Counted from the first letter of the stretch, positions 17,713 through 27,051 are shown. The stretch: DNA of 64,000 nt from JAZDFC01 sp043808235 (GCA_043808235.1 JAZDFC010000023.1:1-64000); one strand, 5' to 3'. The notes: generated from the letters alone by a model not told the origin. Program-made: numbers and translations.

Positions 17713-18594
17713 ATGAAGATTTCATCCAAATCAATTCTATATTCATTAGCAGCCGTATTCTTCTGGAGTACATCTGCAACTGCATTTAAATTATCCTTGC
17801 GCGGAATGGATTATGTACAGTTAGTGTTTTATTCGTCTCTGATGAGTGCAGTTGTTTTGTTCATTTTAATAATTGCTGTTGGTAAATTCAGCCCCGGTTC
17901 GATTTTCAAAAATAGCCTGCCAAAGAGTTTGTTGCTCGGACTGCTCAATCCGTTTCTTTATTATCTCGTTCTATTCAAAGCGTATTCACTTTTACAAGCG
18001 CAGGAAGCGATGGTGCTGAATTACACCTGGCCTATCATGGTAAGCATTTTCGCCGGTATTTTTCTAAAGCATAAAATTTCGGCAAAAATAATTATTGGAC
18101 TCACAGCTGCATTTTTCGGTGTGATAATTATCGCAACACACGGCGATATCTTTACGATGAAATTCAATAATGTATTTGGCTTTGCCCTTGCTGCAGGCAG
18201 CTCAATTATTTGGGCGGCGTTTTGGATAATTAACTTGAAAGATGATAGAGATCCTTCGATTAAATTATTCTCTGCATTTTTCTTCGGTACGATTTTTACT
18301 GCCGCTTACATCCTTTTATTCGATTCGTTTTCCCCTGTTAATTCCAATTCGTTTTGGGGAGCAGGTTACATTGGCGTTTTTGAAATGAGTATTGGCTTCT
18401 TCCTTTGGTTAAAGGGATTGCAGCTGAGTCCGAATAAAGCAAAATCATCAACACTTGCTTACCTGGCTCCGTTTATTTCGCTTCTATTAATTTCAATTGT
18501 TCTCGGTGAAAAAATTTATTTGTCTTCGGTATTTGGACTGATGTTGATAATAGGAGGAATATTGTATCAGCAATTTTCGACCCGGGATGAATAA
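17713..18594 (+). CDS. EamA/DMT-superfamily transporter
   Basis: A 293-residue inner-membrane protein with ten hydrophobic segments arranged as two EamA repeats (about 5-140 and 155-290). It begins MKISSKSILYSLAAVFFWSTSATAFKLSL, the classic first helix of the family, and contains the LNPFLYYLVLFKAYSLLQAQEAMVLNYTWPIMV core. Substrates of this family vary (amino acids, metabolites) and cannot be inferred. The ATG at 17713 is chosen over the TTG at 17701. The gene stands alone; a long inverted repeat overlaps its start region. Confidence 0.85.
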   Translation: MKISSKSILYSLAAVFFWSTSATAFKLSLRGMDYVQLVFYSSLMSAVVLFILIIAVGKFSPGSIFKNSLPKSLLLGLLNPFLYYLVLFKAYSLLQAQEAMVLNYTWPIMVSIFAGIFLKHKISAKIIIGLTAAFFGVIIIATHGDIFTMKFNNVFGFALAAGSSIIWAAFWIINLKDDRDPSIKLFSAFFFGTIFTAAYILLFDSFSPVNSNSFWGAGYIGVFEMSIGFFLWLKGLQLSPNKAKSSTLAYLAPFISLLLISIVLGEKIYLSSVFGLMLIIGGILYQQFSTRDE

Positions 18595-18743
18595 GGGAAA
18601 AGATAGTTTTTACCGATAATCAATATATTTTTTCTATTATTTTTTAAATTTTTACAATATCCCTGGCGGATATTTTGTTAAGTTAGTGTAAAGAAATTCT
18701 TCTTCTTTGGATCTGGATAACAAGAGAAATAAGGAAATATAAA

Positions 18744-19370
18744 ATGGGGTTTAGCTTCTTACCGAAGGAATACGAGTTTTTCGATATGTTCGATAATCTC
18801 GCATCACATTGCATTAAAGCTTCAAAACAATTCCAGGAAAATATGAATAAGTCCGCTTTCAGCGATGAAGATGTAAAAAAAATAAAAGATATTGAGCGCG
18901 CGGCAGACAGTATAGTTTTTGACATCGTTGAGAAATTGAACAAGACTTTTATCACCCCGATTGACCGCGAGGACATTCATTCACTTGCAAATGAACTTGA
19001 CAGCGTTATTGATTTGCTTCTGAAGATTACAAACCATATGAAGATTTATAATATCACTGAAATGAACACTAAATTTTTGGATGAAGTAAAGTTGATCGAC
19101 AGATCAATCGATTCATTAACAAAAGCAGTAAATGGTTTGCGCAATTTAAAAGAACCGAAGAAAATTCACCGTTACTGCGCCGAGGTGAATTTAATTGAAG
19201 ATGAGGGCGATCAATTAAGAAATGAAGTGATGGCAGAACTTTTTGCGGGCGACCACGACGCTATCTATATTATTAAATGGAAAGACATTTTTACAATATC
19301 CGAAAAGGTTCTCGACCAATGCGATGATGTCGCTAAAATTATTGAATCAATTCTTGTGAAGCAGGCTTAG
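18744..19370 (+). CDS. DUF47/PhoU-like protein paired with Pit
   Basis: A 208-residue, wholly helical protein of the DUF47 (YkaA/PhoU-related) family: conserved IERAADSIVFDIVEKLNKTFITPIDREDIHSLANELDSVIDLLL and the C-terminal EVNLIEDEGDQLRNEVMAELF block, with acidic ExxxD motifs that bind metal in PhoU folds. Members are almost always next to a Pit transporter and are thought to regulate it. Here the Pit gene starts 2 bases after the stop. Confidence 0.92.
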   Translation: MGFSFLPKEYEFFDMFDNLASHCIKASKQFQENMNKSAFSDEDVKKIKDIERAADSIVFDIVEKLNKTFITPIDREDIHSLANELDSVIDLLLKITNHMKIYNITEMNTKFLDEVKLIDRSIDSLTKAVNGLRNLKEPKKIHRYCAEVNLIEDEGDQLRNEVMAELFAGDHDAIYIIKWKDIFTISEKVLDQCDDVAKIIESILVKQA

Positions 19371-19372
19371 AT

Positions 19373-20356
19373 ATGGTGGTAGCGGTTGTTCTCCTCATTA
19401 TCCTCGCATTAACTTTCGATTTTCTAAACGGTTTTCATGATGCGGCAAACTCTGTTGCTACAATTGTTTCAACACGGGTTCTATCGCCACGTCATGCGGT
19501 AATGTGGGCGGCGTTTTTTAATTTTGTCGCGTTCCTTGTTTTCGGGCTTCATGTAGCCGGCACAATCGGCAAAGGAATAATCGATATAAAAATTATTGAT
19601 TCATCGATAATATTTGCGACATTGATGGGCGCATGTCTTTGGAATATCATTACATGGTATTTGGGATTGCCGACAAGTTCTTCCCATGCGCTTATTGGCG
19701 GATTGATTGGCGCTGCGATGATGAAGAGCGGATCAACATCTTTAATTTTTGGAGGGATATTTAAAACTGTTTTGTTCATTGTTATTTCTCCTATGATGGG
19801 TTTATTTCTTGGAGTAAGTATTGGAATGCTTGTTTACCGGTTGTTCCGCAGAAGCGCTCCGTTGAAAGTAGATCATATCTTCCGGAAAGGACAATTGATT
19901 TCCGCTGCCGCATACAGTCTCGGTCACGGCGGTAATGATGCTCAAAAGACTATGGGTATTATCGCAGGTTTACTTGTCAGCTCACATATGATTGATAAAT
20001 TTTATATTCCCTTGTGGGTAGTTCTCTCATGCCATGCAGCCATTGCACTCGGTACTGTATTCGGCGGTTGGAGAATCGTTAAAACTATGGGACAGAAAGT
20101 TACAAAGCTTAGACCGGTAGACGGATTTTGTGCAGAATCGGGCGCTGCAATTTCGTTGTTCTTCTCGACTGCACTTGGAATTCCGGTTAGCACAACACAT
20201 ACAATTACCGGATCCATAATGGGAGTTGGCTCGTTAAAACGGCTATCCGCAGTACGATGGGGATTAGCCGGAAAAATTGTATGGGCCTGGATCTTAACCA
20301 TTCCTCTTTCAGCAGGAATATCTGCACTAGCATATTTTGTAACGCAGGTTTTTTAG
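19373..20356 (+). CDS. pit: Low-affinity inorganic phosphate transporter, Pit family
   Basis: A 327-residue membrane protein with about ten helices and both PiT signature repeats: FDFLNGFHDAANSVATIVSTRVLSP (N-terminal) and YSLGHGGNDAQKTMGII with ISVSTTHTITG-like SSSHALIGG and PVSTTHTITGS in the two halves. It takes up metal-phosphate by proton symport. Length is typical for the short bacterial form. It is translationally close to the DUF47 gene, which likely controls its activity. Confidence 0.95.
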   Translation: MVVAVVLLIILALTFDFLNGFHDAANSVATIVSTRVLSPRHAVMWAAFFNFVAFLVFGLHVAGTIGKGIIDIKIIDSSIIFATLMGACLWNIITWYLGLPTSSSHALIGGLIGAAMMKSGSTSLIFGGIFKTVLFIVISPMMGLFLGVSIGMLVYRLFRRSAPLKVDHIFRKGQLISAAAYSLGHGGNDAQKTMGIIAGLLVSSHMIDKFYIPLWVVLSCHAAIALGTVFGGWRIVKTMGQKVTKLRPVDGFCAESGAAISLFFSTALGIPVSTTHTITGSIMGVGSLKRLSAVRWGLAGKIVWAWILTIPLSAGISALAYFVTQVF

Positions 20357-20402
20357 GACTGAGAAATTGTTGTTGGTTCAAAACTTTTGTTTGAAAGTGA
20401 AC

Positions 20403-21626
20403 TTACCACAAATAACTTATGGGTATTGCTAATAGATTTTTATCAAATGGAATTATTGTATTTCCATTATATAAAAGAATCCCCCTTACGAATTTTTTAA
20501 CCGTTTCTTCCCGTAATAATTTCAGTCCGTTGAACATATCTGCTTTGGGAGTTTGCGTGGCTTTTACTTCGATACCGACAATTTCTCCGCCGGGTATTTC
20601 GAGAACAAAATAAACTTCTTGCCCGGCGGTAGTTCTGAAATGATAGAAACTAAGATTTTGATTACTCCATGAAGCCTGCTTCAACAATTCCATTAATGCA
20701 AAATTCTCTACAAGCATGCCGTGAATCCGGGGTTCATCTTTCACTCTTTGGGCATTTGCGCCGATTAAAAAAGCTAATAATCCCGTGTCGTACAGATAAA
20801 CTTTTGGAGTTTTTATAATACGTTTAGACAAATTCTGTGAATATGCCGGAAGGAAATACAAAAGAAATATCGACTGCAACAAACTTACATACCGTTTTAA
20901 TGTTGTTTGTGGAATTGCAGCCGAACGCGATAGTTCAGCGAAGTTTAGCAATGAGCCGGCTCGCTCTGCAAGTAAACTCATTATTGATGGAAACTGTGTC
21001 AGCCCTTCTATATTAGAAATATCTCGTACATCTCGCTGGGTAATTGTTGTGATATATGATTTGTACCATGCATTTCGCCGCTCATCATTTGCTCGTGTTT
21101 TAATTTCGGGATAACCGCCAAGTAAAATTCTTTTCAACAGTTCATTTGCAGCTCTCGAAGAATCAAAATTTAATTTCTCGTTAAATAAAATATCCACTAA
21201 ATTAAAATTAGTATTTGAGATTTCATTTTGTGAAAATGGATATAGAGTTAATAACTCAACTCTCCCGGTAAGCGATTCGGAAACTTTTGGAAGCAGCAGT
21301 GCATTTGCAGAACCGGTTAGAATAAATCTACCTGGACGGCGATCCAAGTCAACTGCTCTTTTTATAGCAAGGAAAATTTCCGGCGCTCGCTGAATTTCAT
21401 CTATAGCAACATTTCCCTCGAAAGAATCAATGAAGCCTTGCGGGTCAGCTTTTGCCGCAGATAAAATAGATATATCGTCAAAGGTAACGTACTTCGCCGG
21501 GTAATCATTTTCTATCATGGATTTTACCAAAGTACTTTTACCGGTTTGTCGCGCACCCTGCAATAGCACAACCGGACTGTCCTTCAATGCGGTTAGCAGC
21601 TTTTGTGTTAAGTTGCGTTTTATCAT
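20403..21626 (-). CDS. AAA ATPase with DUF4143 domain
   Basis: A 407-residue protein with Walker A GARQTGKSTLV (about 24-34), Walker B NVAIDEIQRAP (about 74-84), the sensor-like ILTGSAN, and a C-terminal DUF4143 domain (about 200-380) with VKDEPRIHGMLVENFALMEL and FYHFRTTAGQEVYFVLE ... GIEVKA, a degenerate restriction-nuclease-like core. These ATPases occur in many near-identical copies in Bacteroidota genomes and their role is unknown; links to toxin-antitoxin or mobile behaviour have been proposed. The region upstream carries tandem palindromic repeats (21663-21728), which suggests tight transcriptional control. Confidence 0.88.
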   Translation of the reverse strand: MIKRNLTQKLLTALKDSPVVLLQGARQTGKSTLVKSMIENDYPAKYVTFDDISILSAAKADPQGFIDSFEGNVAIDEIQRAPEIFLAIKRAVDLDRRPGRFILTGSANALLLPKVSESLTGRVELLTLYPFSQNEISNTNFNLVDILFNEKLNFDSSRAANELLKRILLGGYPEIKTRANDERRNAWYKSYITTITQRDVRDISNIEGLTQFPSIMSLLAERAGSLLNFAELSRSAAIPQTTLKRYVSLLQSIFLLYFLPAYSQNLSKRIIKTPKVYLYDTGLLAFLIGANAQRVKDEPRIHGMLVENFALMELLKQASWSNQNLSFYHFRTTAGQEVYFVLEIPGGEIVGIEVKATQTPKADMFNGLKLLREETVKKFVRGILLYNGNTIIPFDKNLLAIPISYLW

Positions 21627-21662
21627 AAATAACTAAATTTTTGGTGGAAATATAGCCGTTGT

Positions 21663-21728
21663 GTGGATGATAATCAACCACTTGATGGATGATTATCATC
21701 CATGAAGTGGACAATAATCCCAAGTCGG
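21663..21728. repeat. Three 22-bp tandem repeats with palindromic cores
   Basis: Units begin at 21663, 21685 and 21707, exactly 22 bp apart. Unit 1 core GTGGATGATAATCAACCAC and unit 2 core ATGGATGATTATCATCCAT are 19-bp palindromes (the second perfect apart from its central base); unit 3 begins GTGGACAATAATCC and is degenerate. Two helical turns of spacing puts the sites on one DNA face, as expected for cooperative repressor binding. They lie 37-102 bases upstream of the ATPase start. Confidence 0.75.
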
Positions 21729-21765
21729 TTTCTCAGAAATAATTAGACTTGTTATTTAACTTGGA

Positions 21766-22158
21766 TTATTGGCTGCTTCTCCATTTGTATCCGCAATCAA
21801 GACATTTATACTTTAGCTTTGAGAACGGAAAGGGAATAAATAGGAATAAAGAAGCAATCAAAGCTAAGAAAAAGTTTGGGCGCTTATAAATTGAACTTTT
21901 TGATTTACATGAAGGACAACTTTCTTTTACATGATTAAACTCATTCAGCTCTTCTAAGATTTCTAGTGCTTTTGCAGAATATGACTTGTGGATCATCACC
22001 CTTACACCACCTATTGCATATGAATAATAAGGTTTCAAGTTAACCATATTCTCATCAAATATTGCTGCGGGTATTCCATGAGATTCAAGTTTTGCCTTTA
22101 TCTTATGAGCCTGTATCGATGTTTCGCAACTAATTAGAGTAATTAACTTATCATCCAT
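21766..22158 (-). CDS. DUF2007 domain protein with zinc ribbon
   Basis: A 130-residue protein. The N-terminal ~70 residues match DUF2007 (LISCETSIQAHKIKAKLESHGIPAAIFDENM, then GGVRVMIHKSYSAKALEILEEL), a small ferredoxin-like fold often called a putative signal-transducing domain. The C-terminus has two CxxC pairs, CPSCKS and CLDCG, flanking a hydrophobic stretch (FFLALIASLFLFIPF) that could be a membrane hairpin, so a membrane-bound zinc ribbon is likely. Function is unknown. Confidence 0.75.
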   Translation of the reverse strand: MDDKLITLISCETSIQAHKIKAKLESHGIPAAIFDENMVNLKPYYSYAIGGVRVMIHKSYSAKALEILEELNEFNHVKESCPSCKSKSSIYKRPNFFLALIASLFLFIPFPFSKLKYKCLDCGYKWRSSQ

Positions 22159-22223
22159 AAAAATTATTTTATTAATCTGATGAACACTTTTTACTCAAAT
22201 AAGAAATGTGAAAAGTTGTCTTC

Positions 22224-22679
22224 TTAAAACGCAACCTTATTAGTCAACTCATTTGTATCGTCTACTTTGATCGGAAAATGTTCGCCCAATATTTTTCCAA
22301 CCTTCTCGATTGTGTCGGTGATTCCTTTCGTAAATTTTCCGTTTTGGAAATACTCAGTCATTTCATCGCGGATTTTATCCCATGTGCTTTGGTCAACTTT
22401 TTCATTTATTCCTGCATCGGCGAGGATGTCGAATTTTTTATCACTCAGAAGGATATAAATTAGTATGCCGGTTTTATCGACTGTGTTGTGCATATTCAAT
22501 TTATAAAACTCTTCTTTGGCAAGTTCCTCGATTGCCGCTTTTCTTTTGCGGAATGGCTTCTCTTCCTTGATGCTGACGCGAATTTCGCCGGACGTGATTT
22601 TTTCCGTCTCTTTAATTTTGTTTGTGATTCTCAGAAAATCATCATCCGAGAAATAATGGTAGAGTAGTTCTGCTTTCAT
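22224..22679 (-). CDS. TPM-domain protein
   Basis: A 151-residue soluble protein with a TPM (TLP18.3/Psb32/MOLO-1) fold: ISEIKETEKITSGEIRVSI-type first strand-helix, the DKTGILIYILLSDKKFDILADAGINEKV core, and the C-terminal helix FTKGITDTIEKVGKILGEHFP. The start at 22679 (MKAELLYHYF) is preferred to one 78 bases upstream. No signal peptide or glycine-rich membrane tail is present, unlike exported TPM proteins. Plant homologues have phosphatase activity; bacterial roles are mostly unknown. Confidence 0.8.
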   Translation of the reverse strand: MKAELLYHYFSDDDFLRITNKIKETEKITSGEIRVSIKEEKPFRKRKAAIEELAKEEFYKLNMHNTVDKTGILIYILLSDKKFDILADAGINEKVDQSTWDKIRDEMTEYFQNGKFTKGITDTIEKVGKILGEHFPIKVDDTNELTNKVAF

Positions 22680-23109
22680 AATTCGAGGTTTCTTTTTTAT
22701 CAAAGATAAGCGATAAAAATGAATAAATGAAACTGAATCTTGATCAGAAATATACACGCTATATATCTGTTTTTGAATTTTGCGTTAAAGTTGAAGTTGA
22801 CTTAAAAATTATTTTGCCAGTATAATTCTTTGTGTCTTAGAGCCTTAGTGGCGTTGATTAAAATTGCCACGAGGGCACGAAGTCACGAAGAAATCTAAAA
22901 GGATCTCAGTTTTGTTGAGTTCAGGAAAAAAAGTACCGAAAACTAATATCTTCACCGCATACATTTGGCAGGGAAAATCGACTACCGTTCAAAAGTAGAA
23001 AGAATTTTTAAAGTAAATATTTATAAATTTGCACCGGCAATCAAAGTATTATTACCGATATTGCTGTCCAATGAAATCATAATTATCAACTGAAAACACC
23101 GAGGAAAAA
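22680..23109. other. Intergenic region with an imperfect long inverted repeat
   Basis: No gene. A 26-base arm at 22828-22853 (starts CTTTGTGTCTTAGAGCC) matches the complement of 22865-22890 (TGCCACGAGGGCACGAAGTC then ACGAAG) at 19 of 26 positions, with direct CACGA(A/G) steps in the right arm. This resembles the dispersed 'cacgaag' intergenic repeats seen in related genomes. TAAATTTG at 23024-23031 fits the Bacteroidota -7 element (TAnnTTTG) and may serve the phosphorylase gene, although no clear -33 element was found. Confidence 0.5.
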
Positions 23110-25548
23110 ATGAAATACGGATACTTCGATGACAATCAAAAAGAGTATGTAATTACCCGTCCCGATACACCGCTCCCCTGGATTAATTATTTGGGCACAG
23201 AAGGATTTTATGGAATCATTTCGAACACAGCAGGCGGATACTGTTTTTATCAAGATTCGCGCATGCGCAGGTTAACCCGATACCGCTACAACAATATTCC
23301 GATGGACAGCAATGGACGTTATTTATATATTAAAGATGGCGACACAACCTGGAACCCGATGTGGAAGCCAATGCGTGTTGCGCTTGATAAATATGAATGC
23401 CGGCATGGATTGGGTTACACAAAAGTAACAGGCGAAAAGAATGGACTCGAAGTTTCAACATTGTTTTTTATTCCGCCCGATGCGCGGAATGAAGTTTGGC
23501 ATGTGCAAGTAACAAATCACTCGAAAGCCGTAAAGAAAATTAGAATGTGGAGTTTTGTTGAATGGTGTTTATGGGAAGCCAACGATGATATGACAAACTT
23601 CCAAAGAAATTATTCAACCGGGCAGGTTGAAATTGAAGACGGAACGATATTCCATAAAACCGAATACAGGGAACGCAGAAATCATTATGCATATTTTGCA
23701 ACGAGTGAAAATGTATCGGGTTACGATTCAAGCCGCGATGCGTTTGTGGGTGTTCACAATGGTTTGGATGATCCGCAGGCTGTATTGGAAGGCAGTTGCA
23801 GAAACAGTACCGCATACGGCTGGCTGCCAATCGGTGTTCATCAAATTGATTTGGAAATTTTACCGGGTGAAACAAAAACGATTAATTTTATTTTGGGTTA
23901 TGCAGAAAATCCACAGGATAAAAAATTTCTTGAGGACGGAGGAATTCGCAAAGATGAATTCGAAGAAGTGAAAGCAAAGTTTTTGAAAACGGAAAATGTT
24001 CTTGCATCATTCGAAGCTCATAAAAAATATTGGGAGAATTTACTCTCCGCATATAAAGCAGTAACTCCCGATGCAATCGTAAACCGAATGGCGAATATCT
24101 GGAACCAGTATCAATGTATGGTTACATTTAATATGTCGCGTTCAACTTCGATGTACGAATCGGGAATTGGACGCGGGATGGGATACCGCGATAGTAACCA
24201 GGATATTCTCGGATTCGTTCACATAATTCCATCGCGTGCAAAACAAAGAATACTTGACATTGCCGCAACGCAGCTTTCCGATGGAACTTGCTATCATCAA
24301 TATCAGCCGTTAACCAAAAAAGGGAATGCGGATATCGGAGGAGGATTCAATGATGATCCTTTGTGGCTAATCTTATCAACAGCAGCTTACATCAAAGAAA
24401 CCGGTGATGTGTTAATTCTAAAAGAACAATGCGGATTTGCAGATGTTGAGGAATCGAATTCTACTTTGATGGATCACCTTCATATCTCATTGCAATATAC
24501 ATTGAATAACAAAGGTCCGCATGGATTGCCGCTCATTGGTCATGCCGATTGGAATGACTGTCTGAATTTGAATTGCTTCTCAACAACTCCCGGCGAAAGT
24601 TTTCAGTTGGCAGGGCATATCGATAATGATAAAGTCGCGGAGTCGGTTATGATTGCCGGATTATTCTGCGCAGCATCAAAGGAAATGGCGAGTCTCCTTA
24701 AATTTACCGGCGATAGCAAACAAGCCGAGGAGTATTTAAAACATGCTGAAGATATGAAGCAAACAATATATCAGCATGGCTGGGACGGCGAATGGTTTTT
24801 ACGTGCTTACGATTCATACGGCAACAAACTTGGTTCAAAAGAAAATGACGAAGGAAAAATATTTATAGAAAGCCAGGGATGGAGTGTGCTTGGCGGAGTC
24901 GGATTAGAAAATGATTATGCCTTGAAGGCATTAGACAGCGTGAAAAAATATTTGTCAACTCCGAATGGATGTGTATTACAGCAGCCTGCATTCTCTAAAT
25001 ATTATGTTCATCTTGGTGAAATTAGTTCGTATCCTCCGGGGTACAAAGAGAATGCGGGAATATTTACACACAACAATACGTGGATTCAAATCGCCGAAAC
25101 AATTCTCGGACGCGGCGATCAAGCGATGGAATATTACAAATCCATTTGTCCGCCAACCAAAGAGGAGCAAATTGATATCTATCGTTCCGAACCTTATGTT
25201 TATAGTCAGATGACTGCAGGTAAAGATGCACCGACACCGGGTGAAGGAAAGAACTCATGGTTGACCGGAACTGTCGCGTGGTCATTCGTTGCATTGTCGC
25301 AGCATATTCTCGGCATTCGCCCCGATTTTGACGGACTCGTCATTGACCCGTGTATTCCGAAGGATTGGAAGGAATATAAAATCAATCGTAAATTCAGAAA
25401 CAGTTCATTTGATATTACGATTAAAAATCCGAATTCAGTATGCAAAGGTGTAAAGACTCTTACTCTTGATGGCAAGGTGATTGATGGAAATAAAATTCCG
25501 GTATTGAATGGTGGAAAAGAGCACGTTGTGGAAGTTGAACTCGGATAA
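23110..25548 (+). CDS. cbp: Cellobiose phosphorylase (GH94)
   Basis: Phosphorolyses cellobiose to glucose-1-phosphate and glucose in the cytoplasm, saving ATP. The 812-residue length equals that of known cellobiose phosphorylases, and the N-terminus (MKYGYFDDNQKEYVITRPDT, then PWINYLGTEGFYGIISNTAGGYCFYQD) is strikingly like the clostridial enzyme. Other family motifs are YECRHGLGYTKVTGEKNG, GMGYRDSNQDILGFVH in the (alpha/alpha)6 barrel, and GHADWNDCLNLNCF (about residues 477-490), which holds the general-acid aspartate. No signal peptide, as expected. It stands alone, with a terminator behind it; cellodextrin import genes are not in the window. Confidence 0.93.
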   Translation: MKYGYFDDNQKEYVITRPDTPLPWINYLGTEGFYGIISNTAGGYCFYQDSRMRRLTRYRYNNIPMDSNGRYLYIKDGDTTWNPMWKPMRVALDKYECRHGLGYTKVTGEKNGLEVSTLFFIPPDARNEVWHVQVTNHSKAVKKIRMWSFVEWCLWEANDDMTNFQRNYSTGQVEIEDGTIFHKTEYRERRNHYAYFATSENVSGYDSSRDAFVGVHNGLDDPQAVLEGSCRNSTAYGWLPIGVHQIDLEILPGETKTINFILGYAENPQDKKFLEDGGIRKDEFEEVKAKFLKTENVLASFEAHKKYWENLLSAYKAVTPDAIVNRMANIWNQYQCMVTFNMSRSTSMYESGIGRGMGYRDSNQDILGFVHIIPSRAKQRILDIAATQLSDGTCYHQYQPLTKKGNADIGGGFNDDPLWLILSTAAYIKETGDVLILKEQCGFADVEESNSTLMDHLHISLQYTLNNKGPHGLPLIGHADWNDCLNLNCFSTTPGESFQLAGHIDNDKVAESVMIAGLFCAASKEMASLLKFTGDSKQAEEYLKHAEDMKQTIYQHGWDGEWFLRAYDSYGNKLGSKENDEGKIFIESQGWSVLGGVGLENDYALKALDSVKKYLSTPNGCVLQQPAFSKYYVHLGEISSYPPGYKENAGIFTHNNTWIQIAETILGRGDQAMEYYKSICPPTKEEQIDIYRSEPYVYSQMTAGKDAPTPGEGKNSWLTGTVAWSFVALSQHILGIRPDFDGLVIDPCIPKDWKEYKINRKFRNSSFDITIKNPNSVCKGVKTLTLDGKVIDGNKIPVLNGGKEHVVEVELG

Positions 25549-25568
25549 CCGAAAATGAAATGTAGGGA

Positions 25569-25595
25569 AAAAAGGCTGAGATGATCAGCCTTTTT
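25569..25595. terminator. Bidirectional intrinsic terminator
   Basis: AAAAAGGCTGA (25569-25579) pairs perfectly with TCAGCCTTTTT (25585-25595). It separates the convergent phosphorylase and propeller-protein genes and has T-runs in both directions. Confidence 0.9.
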
Positions 25596-25623
25596 CATTA
25601 TAGTACGATTAAAATTTTCCAAT

Positions 25624-26940
25624 CTATCGCAGTAACATAATTTTCTTTGCAGCTCTCGAATATTTTGTCTCAACAGCAACTATATAAACACCCGATGCTA
25701 AACTAACTCCATTATCATTTCTTCCGTTCCACATTACTGTGTACATCCCGGCACTTTGGTGAGTATCAATTAACGTTCTAATTTTCTTTCCGCTCACATC
25801 AAACACAGTTAATTTTACTTCACTGCTTTTATTAATTGAGTACTCAATATTCGTAGAAGGATTGAAAGGATTAGGGTAATTTGAGATTTTCAAATCATAG
25901 TTATCTGCAATAACCGGTTCATCTTTAATTCCAGTCGGAACATCTGATAACCTGGAAAGACCTTGATCGGTAGCTATCCAAATATTATCTTCATTATCAA
26001 TTTCAATATCGAAAACATTATTGCCAACAAGACCTTGCGTTGTGGTAAAATGAATCCATGTAGTTCCGTCGAATACCGACACACCGCTTTTAGTGCCTGC
26101 CCAAATATTCCCGTGGCTGTCGCCTTTTATCACGCGAACATAATTGTTCAGCAATCCGTTTGTTACGTTATAATACCACCAGTTCCTTTTTGTGCTTTCA
26201 CCGAAGTGAGTGGAAATTCCTTGATCCGTTCCGTACCATCGTAATCCGTCGGGAGCTTCGTAAATAGCAAATACGGAATCTGACAAAAGTCCGCTCCAGG
26301 CTTTTTCGATAATTGATGCGCCTGAAATACCGTCAACACCGTTATATTTAAATCTGCTCACACCGCCGCCATGTGTGCCGGCATAAACCCATCCGGTATC
26401 GGCAATTCCGAAGGTGCGAACATCATTCACATACATTCCGTCGCCGACTTGTAAATTATATGTACCCGAATTTGTAATTACCGAAATTCCGTTTTCGGTT
26501 CCAAGCCACTTATTGTGATACGTATCCAGGCAAATCGAATTAATATTATTCGAAAGAATAGTTGAGTTGCTTATGTTAACATAGGTAGCATCGGAAATTA
26601 TCTCGGTGTTTTGGACCATAAAATTTGTTGTGCCGTTGTCGGAGCCGAGCCACAAATCATCGCTCCATGCCATATCAAGCGTAGATGATTTAATATTATT
26701 GCTGCTTAAACCATCCGTTGTGGAATAAACTTTCCAACTCTCGTTCTTTATCGCAGCAACTCCATTGTCTGTACCAATCCAAATTGTACCGTCACTGCTA
26801 CGTGTTAAATTTTGTATTTTGTTGCTTGGCAGCGGACTATTATCGGTTGTATAATTCTGCCATGTCTGCGAATAAATTGTGCCGAACGTAAAGATTATAA
26901 GTATAAGAACATTTTTGAATGGCATAATTTTAACTTTCAT
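25624..26940 (-). CDS. Two-component-regulator-propeller surface protein with type IX tail
   Basis: A 438-residue exported protein: signal peptide (cleavage near IYSQTW), then a beta propeller of Reg_prop repeats, e.g. RSSDGTIWIGTDNGVAAI, DDLWLGSDNGTTNF, HNKWLGTENGISVI, GWVYAGTHGGGVSRF, DGLRWYGTDQGIS, GNIWAGTKSGVSVFDG and DNIWIATDQGLSRL, making about seven blades. The last ~80 residues are a type IX sorting domain (NYPNPFNPSTNIEYSINK ... KKIMLLR). Unlike hybrid sensor proteins carrying this propeller, it has no membrane segment or kinase, so it is likely a surface-displayed binding scaffold. Confidence 0.88.
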   Translation of the reverse strand: MKVKIMPFKNVLILIIFTFGTIYSQTWQNYTTDNSPLPSNKIQNLTRSSDGTIWIGTDNGVAAIKNESWKVYSTTDGLSSNNIKSSTLDMAWSDDLWLGSDNGTTNFMVQNTEIISDATYVNISNSTILSNNINSICLDTYHNKWLGTENGISVITNSGTYNLQVGDGMYVNDVRTFGIADTGWVYAGTHGGGVSRFKYNGVDGISGASIIEKAWSGLLSDSVFAIYEAPDGLRWYGTDQGISTHFGESTKRNWWYYNVTNGLLNNYVRVIKGDSHGNIWAGTKSGVSVFDGTTWIHFTTTQGLVGNNVFDIEIDNEDNIWIATDQGLSRLSDVPTGIKDEPVIADNYDLKISNYPNPFNPSTNIEYSINKSSEVKLTVFDVSGKKIRTLIDTHQSAGMYTVMWNGRNDNGVSLASGVYIVAVETKYSRAAKKIMLLR

Positions 26941-27051
26941 ATTATCATGGATTAATAATTATAAAATATGTAAGCGAGATTGCAGATTTGTAATATCAAT
27001 AATGTTAATTAAGTATCATAAATCTGCAATCCACTCTTTTAAATCAGAAAT

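Noticed and set aside
18656..18674. Hairpin AATATCC-CTGGC-GGATATT as terminator of the EamA gene
   Set aside because: The stem is A/T-rich and no T-run follows; it could equally be part of the DUF47/Pit promoter region.
21663..21728. CRISPR array
   Set aside because: The repeats are contiguous 22-bp units without spacers, there are only three, and no cas gene is in the window.
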